In this document: positions 1 to 12,876 of the stretch, one piece after another | Position numbering within the stretch: the stretch's first letter is position 1 | Layout: each line of letters opens with the position of its first letter | Origin: Bigelowiella natans CCMP2755 | Lineage: Eukaryota > Cercozoa > Chlorarachniophyceae | Direction of reading: 5' to 3' | NCBI GenBank assembly: GCA_000320545.1 | Contig: ADNK01002550.1 | Span: 1 to 35,000 of the forward strand | Length of the DNA stretch: 35,000 nt | The notes under the pieces: generated by a model | The model's input: only the letters and a program-made list of their open reading frames with translations | Database searches by the model: none | What the model was told of the DNA's origin: nothing | Translations under genes and position numbers: made by a program

Positions 1-203
1 CCCCCCCCCCCCCCCTCAAGGGCAACGCAAAATGCGGTATGATAGTGTATTTTAAATGCATAGTGAAAATATAATGCGCTTACAAGAGTCTTAGGTTGCA
101 GATATATACTCTATATATCGAACTTTATAAATGGGTATTCGCTCTCTCTCTCTAGTTTTTAATATATGTATATTGATATATCTATCTATCTATCTATATA
201 TAT

Positions 204-240
<37 letters not shown>

Positions 241-761
241 TCAATAAAAATGAACACAAACAACTTCGCGTACCACAAACTTCGTAGCCTGCGTGTTGCA
301 GACGCAGCGATTCGAATCCGACGTATACATCTTGGGCACATTCTAAATTAGAGGACTCAATCAGCGAAAACACACACACTCACACTCACACTCACACTCA
401 CACTCACTCACGCACACCCACGCGGCATTGGAATATGGACTTTAAAAAACACAAGCAATACACTTATCATATCGATCAAATTCCTCGTTTGCAGGACAAC
501 TAGAGTGCACATGTCCTCACCTTATAGCCTTTCCGACGAATAATTACGGTGTAACAAATATACAATACTATATAACATTATATCGAAGTATATTACCATG
601 ATATGGCCGATTATTGCCACCTTCTGAAAACTAACAGGGCATTGCTCGCGCTTCGGAGTCCACGACGCACGGAAATCATCCTGAGAGAAAAAACCGAATC
701 GCTCGTGATTGACTGCTCCCGCAAGAAGAAGAAGAAGCTGCCCCTCCCACACATTCCGTTT
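1..761. other. No gene seen; simple repeats
   Basis: Opens with 15 C residues, then a (TATC)n/(TA)n tract (about 179-234) and an imperfect CACACT repeat (about 370-410). No exon chain with matching splice phases could be built on either strand. A tRNA-like anticodon hairpin near 290-306 was examined and rejected. Confidence 0.5.
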
Positions 762-1127
762 CTACGCTAGAACGCTCGAGGAAAACCGGCAAAAACGACC
801 CGTTTGTCGGCATATTCCCCCGAAAAACACAGCGCATTCTAATATAATAAGCTCTCTACAGTCGCAACGTCCCCCGAATAATTTGCGCGGCTGCAGCGAC
901 GAGGCTACATCGCCGAAAACAAGTGTATTTTTCCGGCGATTAGAAACTCTATCGCGTCGTGGACTACCAGAAGGAGTGCGGCGCATCGGTCGTTGACCCT
1001 TTCACCTGGAAACAACGGCGACTCAATGTCAGATGTACGCGAGGAATTCCACCGCGAGAACTAGCGTTGTTACGAAGATCTGCCTCACCTCCTATATTGT
1101 CACTTCGCAGAGGGCTTGTCTGTTTTA

Positions 1128-1165
<38 letters not shown>

Positions 1166-1433
1166 CTATATTTATATTTATGTACGAGTATATCTCAGGA
1201 TATTGCGCTGACGATGTTACCTACTACCAAACCAAGCTTGACTTCCATATGGCTACTAGGGAGTGGTAGGCGGTGTATTCTCTAGCATACTACTACTCTT
1301 CCGTAACCTTGGAATTGTTTCATAAAACCACTTCTTTGATTAACAGCCGTTTCGCCGTTACCCACTCCCCCCCCCCCCCCCCCCCAACCCGAAGAACTCG
1401 TTGGACCTCATCAGCGACGGTTGGAATAGCCAT
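762..1433 (-). CDS. Possible short multi-exon gene, function unknown
   Basis: I do not recognise this protein. A possible first exon (1433-1389) starts with Met and reads MAIPTVADEVQRVLR, followed by a GT. A phase-compatible exon from 1333 reads KWFYETIPRLRK and runs into an in-frame stop at 1256-1258 unless it is spliced earlier. A third open piece (1091-1006, 28 codons, containing GIPRVHLTLSRRC) ends at a CAG/GTGAAAG donor. It joins in phase 0 to a terminal piece (890-762) rich in Cys and Arg that ends in TAG. The third and fourth pieces fit each other and so do the first two, but the middle link is unresolved. The start lies only about 95 bases from the end of the next minus-strand gene. 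This could be chance frames in GC-richer DNA. Confidence 0.33.
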
Positions 1434-1528
1434 ACATTCTTCCATATATGGTAACTTGATCCTAGATATAAAACACGCATAATATTAAGATTCTGTCCAA
1501 CATCATTGACGGGTCGCTGTGCAGTTTT

Positions 1529-1909
1529 TCATGCTGAAAGGGTTTGCTCCTTGTCGCAGCTCGCCGCAGCACCAATATAACATGCTGGCAATGAGAAATG
1601 CGACCGTGGGATTCTTTGCTTCGCTAGGTGAGCGCTAATCCAAATGTCATCTGATGAGAGTTGATGATGATGATGGGAAAACGACGATGAGAACGAGCAA
1701 AGGCGGGATCTCATATGTACATCAACTCTGCACTCTCCGATGGAGCAGTGGGTTAGAATGACGGCGTCTGTGGATCGTGTGCGTGCGTGTGCGTGAGTGC
1801 TCTCTGCAGCGGATATGGTATCTGGTAGGTAGGTGTCCTTCGTGTCGCTTTTTGTTTCGGGTGAAAATGCTTACAATTTCATTCGCTAAATGTACAAAAT
1901 GAAGTTATG

Positions 1910-1945
<36 letters not shown>

Positions 1946-3153
1946 CATATTGATATATATTTGGTATGTATATAATAAGCAGCGCTATATATGTGCGTCT
2001 TGCATTATCCCAACCAGTCGTCGAGCACTCTTTGGGTATCCTCCTTAACGCATCTGCATTGAAGAAACTTCGCTTGTAGATCACGGCGCGGAAGGCCTGT
2101 TATTACAGAAGCAACACCGTTTGCATCAAAAGCCATAAACAACAGCAATACGCGAATAATGCCCTCTTTGAACGTACCTCTAAAATATCAACCGCCTCCG
2201 CCTTTCTATTATACGTGGGTCCTATATCAGCTGACCGAACCTAATAACACATTTCGATTCCTTCTCATTCGAGGTGCCATATAACCGACAGAAGATGACT
2301 AAAAACAACTCCGTCCTCGCAAACACGCACAACCACACACACGCGCGCGCGCGTGAATTATCTCTAAAATTAGGATGATACTCGCTTGGAAATACCACAA
2401 ATGAATATGATCTATTACAAAGGTTTCGTGGGTACTATAATGTAAAACACTACCCCGCGCTGTAGCAAGCTTTGGGTACTCATCGATGTTCTTCAGCGGC
2501 AAACGCCATAACACAAACACATAAATCACTTACACTTCCCACACACACTGCACGCACACACTGCACACACACCCCTGGCTCCGCTACATCCCAGTAAGGC
2601 AAGAATCGAAACAGCATCTATATCTTTTTGAGAAAAGCATTCACCTGGCCAGAGAACTGGTAGGCCGCCTCTCCAATCGGGTTTAAACTGTGGTACATTA
2701 ACGCCTACAAACACATAACAAAAACATACGCACACACACACACACGCATACACGCACACCGTATATGAATATCCTCACGCGCGCGCTCATTGTTACACGG
2801 AGGATATACACATCTGGACATAGCAGGGCCAGACGCTAAAAAGACGCCGCAAACCTCCAAAAAAACGCGTCGCTTGTTTACAGACGAAGAAAGAAACCAA
2901 ATAAAACTACCTCGAATGTCCTCCGCTCATAAGACATATCATCATCAACCGTGATGATGCGTGTAGAAGGCTCTTTCTCGAGCTGAGGGGGGGGTTTAGT
3001 CGGGCAGAGGTCATATCATCACGTCGCTTCTTGCCGCAGTACAACGCCAAAGACGCACTAAAAGGAGCTGATTGCTCAAACGAGAGGTACTACTTACATC
3101 AAGTGTCGGAATTAACTTGGTTGCAGGGCCATAATCCTTACACCTGTAGTATA

Positions 3154-3198
<45 letters not shown>

Positions 3199-3478
3199 GC
3201 CTCTCGCTAATTGCTAGCGCCATATGAACCAACCCCCCCCCCACCGTGAGAATCGCTGCGTTGGATACGAGCATCATCGAAAGCAGAACACTGCGCACGC
3301 TGCCGCTCCAGCGAAACTCACCAATTGACCGTGACGACGTTGGATTCTTTGATGAAGTCTGGCAGAATGTATTCCTCCTTGAAGCGTTTCGACCTAGTCA
3401 TAATCCCAACGAGAACCAGGCAGCATTTCGATGAGTGAATGCACAAAGCGAGCATCTCTCTCTCTCGCACACATGCAG

Positions 3479-3511
<33 letters not shown>

Positions 3512-4162
3512 CGTTTAATAATTATCACGTAAATACTAAGAACTAGCTCTTTTTCGGAATGCGCGTACACGGAGGGGCTACCAATGCGGGATGTTCAGAT
3601 ATATCTTTGCCGGCTTTAACGTCTGGTTTGCCAGCGAGGTGATGACCTTCTCAAGGTACTGCAACCTGGCGATAGAGAGGGTGGGTTTCGTTATGGCATG
3701 CAGCATGCTGCTCACGAGCATGCCTTTGTGTACAGCGTGCAATTCATTCGAATACGAGTTGGTGCGTGGAGACGTCAGCTGTATACGGCGGTAAAGAGGA
3801 TGCGACTAGCATTGCCGTTGATTGCGTATTGGGACATTGTAGCAAGGTCTATATCACCGTTTTGGAGTGGTCGTCAAAGAGACGACGAGTCTAGTCGCTC
3901 TAATATCCTCCTGAATTGCATTCAATCCATGGTAGCAAATCTCAGTAACACTGTACTCGTGTGTGTACACAAAATCTTCATTACGAAGTGCCGCAATCAC
4001 TCTCTCTCCCCCCCCCCCGCCCCCCTTCCCAACCCCCTTTCTCTCTTTCTCTATCATTACCACGTAAACACGCAATACTAGCACAATCTAAGTAGCGCGA
4101 GAATGCCCTACCAGTGGTGGGAGAGCGTTTCCAATCGAGTTGTACAAAGATACTAGAAATTT
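1529..4162 (-). CDS. Glycosyltransferase (GT-A-like, DDD motif), 11 exons found
   Basis: Predicted nucleotide-sugar glycosyltransferase. The exons chain in phase: 4162-4112, 3910-3858, 3665-3582, 3393-3322, 3143-3098, 2982-2911, 2704-2645, 2490-2454, 2221-2178, 2096-2015, 1650-1529 (TGA). Together they give 240 residues; the N-terminal exon is not identified. Motifs in order: RLVVSLTTTPKR at the domain start, then YLEKVITSLANQ and KIYLNIP, then KDYGPATKLIPTLD, then RIITVDDDMSYE (the acidic metal/sugar-binding motif), VIYKRSFF, and CSTTDDIWISAHLAKQRIPR near the C-terminus, where a second Asp pair is restored exactly across a splice site. This order is known from an uncharacterised glycosyltransferase group in algae and bacteria. 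The substrate is unknown. Exon 2490-2454 is the least certain. Introns are short and several hold (TA)n or CA-rich repeats. It is followed on the same strand by the weak gene at 762-1433 and preceded by a second glycosyltransferase. Confidence 0.82.
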
Positions 4163-4322
4163 CTGAGCAGGATATGCAATTTTGAAGATCATGCCAGAGT
4201 TTGAACGCGGCAGGTGGATTGATGCTCCCCCCCCTCCCCCCCTCCAAACGTAAAATTAATGCGCTCGCTATTAGCTCTTCACTACCAATCGCAAGAAAAT
4301 ACATATAGTATTCATATAAAAA

Positions 4323-4359
<37 letters not shown>

Positions 4360-4877
4360 TAGTATACATATATAAAGTATATACACACGTAAAATACAAT
4401 TGTTATAAGTGAATTCATTATATGTTCTCATTTTTTGCGGTCAGGCCTTCGTTCCGCGCACGCGCGCAAGCCAAAAAGAGGCAAAAAACAATGATTGCCT
4501 GGCATGGGTTTGCAGATCTCGAGACTTCCTTTGACTGCTTCTCAAAGCTGTGTACCCTAGCCATTCAGATCTATCATCAGATGACGCAATGGAGAAATAA
4601 CCGTCGAGGATAGTACCCCTCTGCTATTAAAATCGCCCTCCCCCCTCCCCCCTCCACACACCTCATTCCAGCGAAGTGAAGGACCGACGGCTCAACCCCG
4701 TTTCTATCACGATTACACCGCAATCGTTATTCTTGGTTTAGACGCAATAAACAGCAGAAAGACGCCTTATCATGCTACTCTTCGGAACTCATTTCATGGG
4801 AAGTAGATAGTCCGACAACCAAACGAAGAGTGAGACCCACGTCAATAGAGTTGGCGCAAGAATTGCAAAAGACTTCA

Positions 4878-4915
<38 letters not shown>

Positions 4916-4985
4916 TATAGGGGAAAAATAAGCAGGGTTAATCTTAAGGGTACAGCTGGAAAAGTTGCGGCAATACGACACGTAC

Positions 4986-5094
4986 CTTGTGACTATTCGT
5001 TTGATGTTGGACTCCGTGTGCACGCGGAACACGTCCGAAAACTTATCAAACCTTTCAGGAAGCAAGGGGAGAGGAAAGAAAAAAAGAGACAGAC

Positions 5095-5136
<42 letters not shown>

Positions 5137-6518
5137 AACGCGAGAGAAAGAGGCAAATGGGAAAGAAAAGAAAAATAAAACGAATAAGTGAAAAAATACA
5201 CCAAGATACAGCAAGGATGTAGGCGGAGAGACACAAAGGCATTTCAGGATTCAATAGTTATCAAGCACTGACCATGGAGGGAGCACACCGAATATCTTCA
5301 TATCGTAATCCAAAGTCAGCACGTCTGGAGACGTCGAGCCGATAAGCGAACAATGCACAAGATCGATGGAATCAAAGAATACAAACCAAAAAAAACCGCA
5401 GATGTGTTTAAATTCTAATGTTGATATAAATGATATGATATGATATATATATATATATATATATACTAAGAAGCACACAAAACCGTCATTTTACCCGGCT
5501 GCGACAACCAAGTGTGCGCCAGTGCTGTTTGATCGTCAACCTGTCAAATCGGCAGATCCACAAAACGTTTGAAGAGTAGAGAAAGCTTCAATAAAAAATA
5601 CGTGCTTTCTTCCTCATTGAAATCACACGCCCAACCTTGTAATTCTGCATGTATCTATACGTGTCATCATAAAGCCGCCTCAGTGCCCCAGCCTTCCCTG
5701 TGAAATATATAGTCCTCATTCCCCAAACAATACATTTATATATACACATATGTGTGTGTGTGTGTGTGTCTATATTCTCCAAACAATCTAATTCACCATC
5801 ACTACAACCCCACCGCTCTTACTAACAAAGAAATGGGAACGTCAATCTCTCTAATATGCAAACCGCAACTGCCAAAAGCAAAAGACACCGCATGGCATTA
5901 GAAATCGATTAGAAATCGCCAAGCCGATGACACTTCCACCGCCGCTGCCAACATCGCCCACAACAGCAGCAAGTAGCAAGAACAGCAAAACGCCAAACCG
6001 ATTGCATTCCCCGCATTCAAAAACCGCACTGCCGCCTGTGGGGGGCTGCGAGAACAGAGGGAAACTGTCAGCCTCAAGAACCAAAAAAACGGTGCGCAAT
6101 CCGAGAAAAGGCGTTCAGTTATACCAGGCTATAGGTTAGAAGTATGCATGATGCTGCGGATATGCTTTGTACGAAATTAGGGAGAGAACATAGTGCCCCT
6201 ACAAACGCGTGTTGTTTCCTCGAGCTAACGACGAATCTCTCACCTTTTTGACAGCATGAACCGCCTGATTGCCTCCCCCTGCGTGCACGATGCGGTGTCG
6301 CAAAGTGCCTCAGCACCTGGTGAGCAGGAGGGTGAGACGGGCATGGGATTTCGCGAGATGGAGAAAAATTGCAAAACGCGTGAGCGTTGGCGCTATCGGT
6401 GTGGTTTCAAAACAACGTGCAATTGGCTAGTGCGATGAGTAACCGTAGATGATATCTCCTTTGAGCGAGTTGTACGAGTCTAGTATCCGCTCAGGGGTAG
6501 CGGTTACGAGTACCTGTC

Positions 6519-6557
<39 letters not shown>

Positions 6558-6791
6558 TGCATTTGTGCGTATAATGCGTGTGCAGGACGGGTGAAATACT
6601 GTCTCGATTATAGAAACACAGCATATGAATCATGCACAATCTTGGTTATGATGTCGGATTCAGGTGTTCTTACGTCCAAGCAGTCCAAAACCATCACAAT
6701 CGCATTGCTGGGAAGCTTTTCTACTCGGGGCGAGAGACGCAAAAGGCACACACACATAAACACACACACACACAGACAAAAGAGAGAGAAA

Positions 6792-6828
<37 letters not shown>

Positions 6829-7065
6829 GCAGGGAAAGAGAGAGAGAGTAAACAAAAAATACATTAACTGAATCGCATATTCGCTAACCAAATAGGAAAG
6901 GGAAAGAGCAGTTTGCTAGAACGCTATGCGGAGAGGAAAAAAAGGGTGCTTATCGACAACGATAGCGCGACTGCCTCGCCTCGCATACGCTGCCGGGTCT
7001 CACAACGACCGACCTATTGCTATGCGAAGTTGTTGTAGACGTTCCAGCCAGAACTCATCTTCCTG

Positions 7066-7105
<40 letters not shown>

Positions 7106-7655
7106 ATAACGCATTGACACATATAGAAATACCTTTACTCTCTCTCTCTCTCTCTCTCTCTCTCGCCAACCCCTCCCCCCCCCCCCCCGCGTCCGTGTGT
7201 GTTTTCACACAATATAGGCCGCGTCACCCCCACTGCGGATCTACTAAATGCATGGAGGTATGGTTTTTGCAATGCGTTGGAAAACCAACCGTTTTGCGCT
7301 TCGTGATGTCATCGTCAAACACCACTTGAATCAAGTTTTGATGGCCTTAAGATATGCAGCATCATCCAACATTAGAGACGATCTAGACATTTTGCTATAA
7401 TCTGTTGGAGTATATGATACTCTGCGTCGCTAGTTTTAATTTCTCTGGTGTAAGGGGAATTTGCCTCAAAAAGCGACAAAGAAACGAGGAAATCGATATC
7501 TATCCGTAATACGTATTGTATGCTTGTCTCTCTCTCTCCCTCTCTCTCTCTGCGTGTGTGTGTGTGTGTGTGTTTGCGCTAGCGTGCGTTGGGTTCTACC
7601 GTGTTTGCGCAAGTTGTATAAGAAATTATTGTACAGCCTCGTATCTTCCAAATTG
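4986..7655 (-). CDS. Glycosyltransferase resembling the PLOD/procollagen glycosyltransferase domain (partial model)
   Basis: Exons found (minus): 7655-7600, 7324-7290, 7062-7014, 6707-6674, 6513-6444, 6278-6244, 6198-6173, 6045-5999, 5697-5636, 5414-5273, 5051-4986. Phases match at the 7600/7324, 7290/7062 and 5273/5051 joins and at every join from 6707 to 5697; at least one exon is missing between 7014 and 6707 and probably one between 5636 and 5414. Motifs: NLEDTRLYNNFLYNLRKH, then NAIVMVLDCLDVLVTATPE (metal-binding strand then xxPExIL helix, as in PLOD-type enzymes), RFLNAGNAIGKAGALRRLYD (the NSG..IG.A motif, Asn-Ala-Gly here), and LTLDYDMKIFGVL (matching LD...IFQ.L). The HGNG motif expected near the C-terminus is not seen, and the 3' end is unresolved (no clean stop). 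Probably transfers a sugar to a protein or glycan in the secretory pathway; this is inference from the family. It lies head-to-tail with the glycosyltransferase at 1529-4162. Many introns hold long microsatellites. Confidence 0.66.
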
Positions 7656-8110
7656 CTGGCAGACAATACATGCACACAAAGCACACACACACACACACAC
7701 ACACACAAACATATAAATTTATACGCACACATAGATACTTCCACTGTGTAATCTCATCGCGAGTGAAAAGGGAGGCATTGAATAGGGAAACGACTCTGAG
7801 AACCGACTGAAGAATCAAAGGTGGTAGGAGCTGGCAATGACCTCGTAACAGACGTCAGAACGTGAAGATTTGAGCTGCTATTAGCCTTAAATGGTGCTGC
7901 ATATTACATACAAAAACACATTTTTTAATAACGATGCTGCTGCTGATGATGATGATAGCAGTGGAAATCAGGATAAAGCCCTCGGTGGTGTTTTGGCAAT
8001 TTAAGGTTGCTGACGTGGGAAATGTGAAGATTCAAAAGGGGTAGTGCTCCTACCATCTTCTGGCCTCCAGCAAAACCTCGAGCCTATGTAAATACACATA
8101 TAATATTATC

Positions 8111-8154
<44 letters not shown>

Positions 8155-8262
8155 TTCTATAATATACTCACTGAAAGGCAGTACTGATCATTTTTTTATT
8201 TAATATCACAAGAAAAGCGTGCTGGCGAATACATCTCTCCATTTTCATACACATGCGCCCAT

Positions 8263-8724
8263 TTACGCAACTGCGTGAATCAAACTGCCCATCACGCTGA
8301 TATCCAAATCGAATGCTAGATCGTACCAGGAGGATTTAGTGTGTAAAAGTGATCTCCGACTTTCCCGTTTTCCTATGGATTGCAGACAACAAGAGATATC
8401 ACTTCTGTGGGCACGTGCGAAAAGGCTAAAGCGCAACGCCCAAAGCAAACGAGAGATTGCTTCTTCCTTCTTTTCAATTTCAAGTTCCAATTTTCTCGAA
8501 ATTTCATCGAATGGCACGGCGAAGCATCGATGATATGCGTGACTTGACTCTTTGCTTTTGGTGGAAGAGTCCAATGGTTTGGTTTATATCTTAGTTAACG
8601 AAGCAAAAAAGGCATAAAACTCGCACGCGAATGGCATGTATCGCTTACGTCCTCAACGATAAGCGTTTCGAGGCCAAGAACGGAGGCAGCACTGTTTTCC
8701 TTTGAGCTAGCACTTCGTCTTGTC
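8263..8724 (-). CDS. Response-regulator receiver-like domain, fragment of a two-component protein
   Basis: Three phase-compatible exons: 8724-8649, ending GLETLIVED before GTAAGC; 8466-8403, EEAISRLLWALRFSLFARAH; and 8372 onward, containing SSWYDLAFDLDISVMGSL. Joined, the first junction reads LIVEDEEAISRLL, the acidic pocket and first helix of a CheY-like receiver. YDLAFDLDISVM matches the phospho-acceptor strand (xDLxxxDxxMPxM), with the expected Pro missing. The frame stops at 8263-8265, before the Thr and Lys of the second half, so either more exons lie below 8263 or the domain is truncated. The upstream part is Ser-rich (TRRSASSKENSAAS), as in a linker after a histidine-kinase core. No convincing kinase core was found upstream. 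Eukaryotic receivers of this type occur in algae, plants and protists. Confidence 0.5.
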
Positions 8725-9427
8725 CTGCAAAGAAGTGCAGGGGTTAAGATGTCTGCCGCCGATAATTGAAGATACGCAGAGGTGCTGTGTTAAATTGTTT
8801 ACTTTTAATTCTTAAGTAATCTTCTCTCGACTGTGTTTTGATGTGGCGATTCGAGTATCTTTAATTTGACTTACAAGGACGTAAGGAGTAGTAACGCTGC
8901 CAATAAAACTGAAACAGGGAGGCCTACCAAAATATATATATATATATATCACAACATTTATTTATATGCTATATATGTATATAATATAGATATATTATAT
9001 ATTATATTATATTATATATGTTATACTTATTGCAAATCCCGTAATACAATATTTTTAAGGCTCATCGAAGCACCCTCAAATAAGCATGCACGTCGATAAT
9101 TAAACGAATCTTGTCGCTATATACGCATAGCTGGGAGATCTGTGAAACTCGGCTATTTGCTTAGTAATTGCGGGTAGATAGCGACCTCTTAACCCAAGAA
9201 AACTGTACACCCATTTCCTCGATTCCCTGTGTTACAGAGGGAAACATATCATACACGTTAGCACGGGTGTGGAAGAAAAGAAAGGAAGGGGGGGGGGGGT
9301 GGAGGAGTCTGTCTTCCCCGTCCGTCTCTTTTGCTTCTCCTGTTAATTCTCGCGTTGTTTGCGTTGTTTGCACTCGACTCGACGATAAAATTGGCGCATT
9401 TTTTTTGCATTTTGAGTAAACGATATG

Positions 9428-9478
<51 letters not shown>

Positions 9479-11646
9479 CATGTATGTGCACATTCAATCA
9501 CATATTACGTGTGTGTCTTTATGTGTCTACTAGTTTTTTATTATGCTATAGGAAATGCACACGCACATTGTGTTGTGTTTATTTCCATTTTTCTTCGGGA
9601 ACCAAAACCTGAGCAACCATGGCAAGGAATCATTGACACATGACAAAAAGTACAGCTTGGCATCATGAGACTGCATTCTGGAAGTTATCGGTAGTTCGCC
9701 ACGAAACAACGATCGCGGCTCGCAAGCTAAAACCAAACGCTCTATGCAGGCAAGGAATTCAACCACATACGCTCGAAGACAATCGGAATACAGTAGAGTT
9801 TGTCTGGTTACGTGTTTTTACAATTGGAGGTTTTTCATTCGATGATTTATCTTTATTCGAATTTGTTTAAATTTTACTGCTACGCTCCCTACTTGCGGAG
9901 TCTTATTTGAATCCCCTGTTACGAAGGCAAACCGTACACGACGAACATATATAATGTCATCAGTCGAATAAAACACTGCAGTGTGTTGATGTATGAAAGG
10001 AAGGGAAAAAAACTACTAGTCTTAGCTCGAGAGAATCACACTCGCATTCCCTCCCTCCCTCCCCTTGAAACGTTATTTAGCTCATGAAACATTGCCAGAC
10101 CGAAATATTAACGCTAACCCTCCGACGCATTCCCTCCATTGGTCAAGGGCCAGAGAAGAGTCTTCAGTCCCTGCTCTCAACTGCTTTCCAGCCGTTCTGG
10201 GGGCGGTTCAAGCGCGCGGAAAGACATTGGAATGTCAGGAGCATCTCTGTTGGATGTGTTGCGACGGTGTGATGTATGACGTCAAAAAAAATCGGTAATA
10301 TATCCGAATAAAACTTTTCCAAAATATCAAATGCAAGCCCAGGCTCTTTCTAAACCATCCGAAATATTACCAATTGTCGCAGGGCACTATTTCAGAACTT
10401 AATGTTGATAACACCAACTAAATTATAAAATACATGCGATTTATTACAAACGTCATAATTAATTTTTGAATAATTCAAAAATTCTCTACGTCGCCCTCGG
10501 TAACCGCTCCCTCCCCTTGAATTCGAGGGCTTTGAGGGAGGGGCGCCTCTAGACATGAAAGTACGACTCTCGAGAAGCAGTTCTCTCGGTGCTCTGCAGA
10601 TATCATCCCTGGCGTATCATATCCGCTCGCTTTGGTTCATCGGGGACACAGAACTTCGAAGAAGAGGCTGGGGAAATGAACTATTTAATAGGGTAGGACG
10701 CTAACTATTTCGGATGATTCCTCTCGCCTAGGTGATCGGAGCTGATACTCGAAAACCTTGCATCTTGGTTCGTTGTTCGAATGCACTGCGCCTTGGCGTG
10801 TGTAGGTTCATAGTGGCGTTATGCCTGACCTGCCTTCTTGCTGCTGTGCTTCTGCTGGTAACAATCACGAAGATATGTAGACTTAACGTAAAATTTAGAC
10901 AATGTTTAAACTTGTGTCGAATTTACAGAATATTTGAACCTCAGCTCTCTTGCTCTCACCTCTCATACCGACGATATCATTATAAAATGCAAAAGGTCCT
11001 TGCAAGAAATCTTATCCGCCACATCGATGAGGAGGAGGTCTTGCATTCTAAGAAAAAACTACTGTAATAGAGTACGGCGACAACTCTGTAAACTTTGTGG
11101 ATATTTGCCAATTCAACTCTCTCCCACACAGTGGTCTAAATGTTTGTGTTTGTGTTGATGTTACAATATGTTTCAGGAAAGAGGAGTTGCAGATATAGAG
11201 AACATGCTCCCTAGTTTGAATGCGGGTGAGGATTGCTACGGCAGTAAGCTTAGTGCGGGGTTGGCGTAAGGGTAGAAATTTATCAGAAACACAGTATTTC
11301 TTTTGGGATTTTTAACTATGTCATATTCTTATATATAGTTAAGGCGAGTGTGCTAATGTATGCGTAGAGTCGAACGCCTTTTCATCAGGAGCTTCAACTA
11401 TTTCGGCCCTTCAACCTCTGCGACCGAGCTTCACCAAACGTACATACGATAATATAGAAGCGCGAATGCGTGTCTGAGTTGGATCGTTTGCGTGTTTTCC
11501 GTAATATATGCCGCGAAAGCAAAAAAGGATATGTACCTGAATCTCGTTTTCGATTTCTTCGTGAAAATACTCGTTTTTCTCAGGAGCCAGCAACGACTCG
11601 CGACGTCATTCCGCGACGTAATATATACATATTTATATATATAAAT

Positions 11647-11691
<45 letters not shown>

Positions 11692-11739
11692 TCCCTTTTG
11701 CCGTTATAATAACAACATTGACATTATTTTTGCAATTAG
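8725..11739. other. No defensible gene; microsatellites and isolated open pieces
   Basis: Contains (TA)n at about 8936-8950, 9434-9475 and 11650-11686, a G run at about 9288-9299, and T/A-rich DNA. Isolated open pieces occur on the minus strand (for example about 11059-10980, MQDLLLIDVADKISCK; about 11580-11530, KNEYFHEEIENEIQ before GTACAT). They may be upstream exons of the receiver-domain gene, but I could not join them. Confidence 0.4.
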
Positions 11740-11792
11740 TGGAAGCAGTATTAGGTTACAGAGCTTGGCTCAAAGCCGACGTTGGGGAGGAG
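11740..11792 (+). CDS. Candidate isolated exon, possibly 5' part of the tandem pseudokinase gene
   Basis: Reads EAVLGYRAWLKADVGEE between a GCAATTAG acceptor and a GAG/GTCAGT donor (2 bases + 17 codons). It lies upstream of, and on the same strand as, the exon chain starting at 12877. The join was not found. It matches no family I recognise. Confidence 0.3.
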
Positions 11793-12876
11793 GTCAGTCA
11801 TCACCATCCGCACGGCATGCGTAACACACTAGCAAACCTACCCAACAAATCAACATACAAGAGGATACTGACGAGCCCCGCCCCCCATCTCGTTGGCATT
11901 GAATATTTGCCATTCCAAAACACGATAATATTCAGCTTACAGCTCCGAGGGTGGACTTAAACTACTGCTTAGCACCTAATGCCGATAACTCGCATATTCA
12001 TAATGGCTCTTAAGGTTGATGACGCCATTCCTTCCACACAGATCGCAATGCTTTCCATCCATCCTCGATTTCAACGAAATTTCAAGATCTGAACAACAGG
12101 CAAGTGTAATATCCCTACAAAAATCGTCCTTATGACTCTCTACTCGATAACCGGAATTATTCCAACACAATGCTTAATGATGTTTGTCAATTTCTCTCAG
12201 CTCGCAGAGACTTAATTGGACTCTTCCGGCGGGTAGTCTGGGCATAGAGTAGTTCGCCGTCTAATCTTGAGTCTCCAGATTAGAGTTGTATCACAGCGCG
12301 AAGATTACTCAACCTATACTATGTTTGGTTTGTATTGAAGGCACTCCTCTCGCCGACGGCTTGATCCGGTAGATTATTACCAAAGCAACTACATCGCATA
12401 TTATAGTGAGCGCCTCGTAAGGGCATTTAGTTTTGGATGTTTACGCAGTCCTCCAACAACAGCAGCATGAAATAACATCGCTCGATGGAAGAATACGCGC
12501 TCGTATATTGTATTAAATGGCCGCGTAAACTCGTTAGAATGCGCCGGGAACCGCCTGACAAATGGCAGGACGTTTTCGCGAAAATGACTTTAAATCTCTT
12601 TCAGCTTCCATCGTCGGTAAATGCTGCTTTTGAAGTAAAAACCTCTCCTCGCCTTCACCGTCTAGCTGAGTTCAGCGATTTAATCTGATTAATCCGTTTA
12701 TCGTGCAGCAATTGGCGTTAATAGATTCGTCTTGGAAGCATAGGTGGCTCCACGTATAATCACGACAACACGCTCCCCAAATCGGCATATCCTATTCCTG
12801 ACCTTGGATGCTGCTTAAAATGGTTTTGGTTGCCCGTTCCTGCATGCGGGCAACTTCGATTTTCGTTCAATCTTAG

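Noticed and set aside
289-318. tRNA-like anticodon arm (stem TGCGT/ACGCA, loop GTTGCAG) followed by TTCGAATCC
   Set aside because: The T-arm stem does not pair, and no D-arm or 7-bp acceptor stem fits around it.
4775-5254. 159-codon frame and other frames through (TA)n, (GA)n, (TG)n tracts encoding YIYIYI, RERERE, VCVCVC or HTHTHT
   Set aside because: Microsatellites read as codons; only the conserved exon pieces inside them were kept.
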